Positions 4,087-6,156 of a stretch of DNA of 6,156 bases are shown here, one piece after another. Source of the DNA: Anaerolineales bacterium UBA2029 (GTDB lineage Bacteria > Chloroflexota > Anaerolineae > Aggregatilineales > Aggregatilineaceae). Location of the stretch: NCBI GenBank assembly GCA_002332795.1, contig DDBP01000324.1:1-6156 (forward strand), in the 5' to 3' direction. Within the stretch, counting starts at the first letter, position 1. The number at the start of each line of letters is the position of its first letter. The position numbers were made by a program, and so were the translations under genes. A model generated the notes under the pieces. It saw only the letters and a program-made list of their open reading frames with translations. It was not told the origin of the DNA and made no database searches.

Positions 4087-6087
4087 ATGACAGACCTTGA
4101 ACAAAAAGCCATCAATACCATTCGCACACTGGCGATAGATGCCATCCAGAAAGCCAACTCCGGACATCCCGGTTTGCCGCTGGGCGCAGCGCCCATGGCC
4201 TATGTGTTGTGGACGCGCTTCCTGAAGCACAACCCCCGCGATCCCAAATGGCCCGATCGCGATCGCTTTGTGCTTTCGGCGGGGCACGGCTCGATGCTCC
4301 TCTATGCGTTGCTCTACCTCACTGGCTATGACGTGACGCTGGACGACATCAAGCAGTTTCGTCAGTGGGGGAGCATCACACCGGGGCACCCGGAAGCCGC
4401 GCTGACGCCTGGCGTCGAGACTACGACCGGACCGTTGGGGCAGGGCTTCGCCACGGGCGTGGGCATGGCCATTGCCGAGCGCTACCTGGCGGCGCATTTC
4501 AACACCCCAGAGCATACGGTGGTAGATCACTACACCTATGCCATTGTCAGCGATGGCGACCTGATGGAAGGGGTCGCTGCCGAAGCCGCTTCGCTGGCCG
4601 GTCATCTGAAGCTGGGCAAGCTGATCTACCTCTACGACGACAATCAGATTTCGCTGGACGGGCCGACGGCGATGGCCTTCACGGAAGATGTCGCCAAACG
4701 CTTTGAAGCCTACGGCTGGCAGGTGTTGCGCGTGGCCGACGGCAACGATCTGGCGGCTATCGAGGCGGCGATCCGCGCGGCTCAGGCCGACGTTGAGCAC
4801 CCTTCGCTGATCATGGTGCGCACGGTGATCGGCTATGGCAGCCCGAACAAGGCGGGCACTGCCGAAGTGCACGGCGCGCCCCTGGGCGAAGAAGAAGTTC
4901 GCCTGACCAAGCAGGCTTTGGGCTGGCCGACCGAGCCGCCGTTCCTGGTGCCGGATGACGTGCTGGCGCATTTCCGGCAGGCAGTCGAGCGGGGTCAGGC
5001 GGCGCAGGCGGCCTGGCAGCGCACTTTCGAGGGCTGGAAGGCGGCTCAGCCGGCGCTGGCCGACGAATGGGCGCACATGATGTCCAATACGCTGCCCGCG
5101 GGCTGGGACGCGGATTTGCCCGTTTTCCAGCCAGGGACTGCGGTCGCCACGCGCAATGCGTCGGGCAAAGTGCTCAACGCGCTTGCGCCGCACCTGCCGG
5201 GGCTGATCGGCGGCGCAGCGGACCTGGATTCCTCGACCAAGACCTATCTGAATCTCAGCGGTGACTTCCAGGCGGGGCAGTATGGCAACCGCAACCTGCG
5301 CTTCGGTGTGCGCGAACACGCCATGGGCGCGATCGTCAATGGCATGGCGGCGCACGGCGGGCTGATCCCCTATAGCGCGACCTTCCTGGTCTTCTCCGAC
5401 TACATGCGTCCGGCTATTCGCGTGGCTGCGCTGAGTGAGTTCGCGCCGATCTTCGTCTTCTCCCACGATAGCATTGGCCTGGGCGAGGATGGCCCCACGC
5501 ATCAACCGATCGAGCAGATCATGTCACTGCGCCTGATCCCTCGTCTGGAAGTGTTCCGTCCTGCCGACGCCAACGAGACGGCGGCAGCCTGGCGCTGCGC
5601 CATCGAGAATCGTGACCATCCCACGGTGATCGCGCTCACCCGTCAGAATGTGCCGGTGCTCGACCCAGCCTGGGGCATTGCCGAAGGCGTGGCGCGCGGG
5701 GCCTACGTGCTGGCAGAAGCGCCAGAGGGTCGCGTAGATGTCGTGCTGATCGGCACTGGCTCCGAAGTGCACCTGGCGCTGGAGGCGCAGAAGTTGCTGG
5801 CGGCGGAAGGGATCGGCGCGCGCGTGGTCAGTATGCCCTGCTGGGAGCGCTTCGCCAAACAGCCGCAGGAGTACCGCGACAGCGTGCTGCCGCCTCATGT
5901 GAAAGCGCGCGTAGCGGTGGAGGCGGGCGTCACAACCGGCTGGCAGAAGTGGGTTGGTCTGGAAGGCGAGATCGTGGGGGTAGATCGCTTCGGCGCGTCC
6001 GCACCCTACAAGGTCATCTACGAGCAGTTCGGCCTGACGGCGCAGCGCATCGCCGAGCGCGCCCGTGCGCTGGTGGTGAAGGCCTGA
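4087..6087 (+). CDS. tkt: Transketolase, 666 aa
   Basis: Transketolase is a cytosolic thiamine-diphosphate enzyme that moves two-carbon ketol units between sugar phosphates in the non-oxidative pentose phosphate pathway (and the Calvin cycle, if present). The full set of landmarks is present, nearly in register with E. coli TktA: GHPG with H27, AGHGSM with H67, TPGHPE with H101, the ThDP/metal motif SDGDLMEG (155-162) with D156 and N186 (YDDNQISLDG), H262 in EVHGAP, R356, S383 in LDSSTK, the catalytic glutamate E410 in FGVREHAMG, H460 and D468 in SHDSIGLGEDGPTH, H472, and R519 in LTRQNVPVL. The metal motif starts with S in place of the common G, a variant I recall in several phyla. The length is typical and both halves are intact, with a C-terminal domain ending at VVKA. 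The ATG at 4087 follows GGAAGGG (4075-4081) at 5-nt spacing; an in-frame TTG at 4072 overlaps that site and is rejected. It is divergent from the TIR gene and probably transcribed alone or with genes to the right. Confidence 0.97.
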   Translation: MTDLEQKAINTIRTLAIDAIQKANSGHPGLPLGAAPMAYVLWTRFLKHNPRDPKWPDRDRFVLSAGHGSMLLYALLYLTGYDVTLDDIKQFRQWGSITPGHPEAALTPGVETTTGPLGQGFATGVGMAIAERYLAAHFNTPEHTVVDHYTYAIVSDGDLMEGVAAEAASLAGHLKLGKLIYLYDDNQISLDGPTAMAFTEDVAKRFEAYGWQVLRVADGNDLAAIEAAIRAAQADVEHPSLIMVRTVIGYGSPNKAGTAEVHGAPLGEEEVRLTKQALGWPTEPPFLVPDDVLAHFRQAVERGQAAQAAWQRTFEGWKAAQPALADEWAHMMSNTLPAGWDADLPVFQPGTAVATRNASGKVLNALAPHLPGLIGGAADLDSSTKTYLNLSGDFQAGQYGNRNLRFGVREHAMGAIVNGMAAHGGLIPYSATFLVFSDYMRPAIRVAALSEFAPIFVFSHDSIGLGEDGPTHQPIEQIMSLRLIPRLEVFRPADANETAAAWRCAIENRDHPTVIALTRQNVPVLDPAWGIAEGVARGAYVLAEAPEGRVDVVLIGTGSEVHLALEAQKLLAAEGIGARVVSMPCWERFAKQPQEYRDSVLPPHVKARVAVEAGVTTGWQKWVGLEGEIVGVDRFGASAPYKVIYEQFGLTAQRIAERARALVVKA

Positions 6088-6156
6088 TCTGCGCGCCTTC
6101 GTCGCACCCTTCAAGGGCGGACAGCCATTGAGTGCATCTCGAACACTTAACTTTAC

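Noticed and set aside
4060..5505. Minus-strand open frame of 481 codons opposite tkt
   Set aside because: It lies wholly antisense to an intact transketolase, has the composition typical of a shadow frame in GC-rich DNA and shows no recognisable domain.
6106..6116. CCCTTCAAGGG after tkt as a terminator
   Set aside because: The stem is only 4 bp with a 3-nt loop and no T-run follows; too weak to call. The rest of 6088-6156 shows no feature.

Overview
The window looks like a piece of chromosome from a high-GC bacterium, most likely Chloroflexota (an Anaerolineae-like lineage). This is inferred from the mix of gene families: RNase Y, an AIM24/TIGR00266 protein, a (geranyl)geranyl-diphosphate-synthase-like enzyme with a DDxxG second motif, a DUF5679-like zinc ribbon and a bacterial transketolase. 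It also rests on two kinds of short intergenic repeat that I remember from such genomes. No marker settles the phylum, and no RNA gene, CRISPR array, transposase or phage gene is visible.

Layout. Positions 1-420 (+) are the 3' end of rny (RNase Y). A perfect 11-bp hairpin at 434-462 separates it from a convergent 143-residue protein of unknown function (489-920, -), which has a strong ribosome binding site and a good promoter at 979-1007. A gene-free stretch of about 400 bases (921-1328), less GC-biased and holding an imperfect inverted repeat, leads to an AIM24-family gene (1329-2015, +). After a GA-rich repeat region (2041-2108) comes a trans-polyprenyl diphosphate synthase (2154-3194, +). 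It converges, with a 4-nt gap, on a minus-strand gene (3199-3843) encoding an acidic N-terminus, a four-cysteine ribbon and a TIR domain. A divergent regulatory region (3844-4086) with a heptad tandem repeat, a palindrome and overlapping promoter elements separates it from tkt (transketolase, 4087-6087, +). Positions 6088-6156 hold nothing I can call.

How the genes relate. Most are housekeeping: mRNA turnover (rny), isoprenoid chain elongation, and the pentose phosphate or Calvin pathway (tkt). Transketolase makes and uses glyceraldehyde-3-phosphate, a precursor of isoprenoids in the MEP pathway, but nothing in the layout shows linked regulation. AIM24 and the prenyl synthase may be co-transcribed; all other neighbours are convergent or divergent. 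The least ordinary item is the zinc-ribbon/TIR fusion with its own promoter. No partner gene beside it suggests a known multi-gene defence system, so I describe it as an isolated candidate and not as a proven new system.
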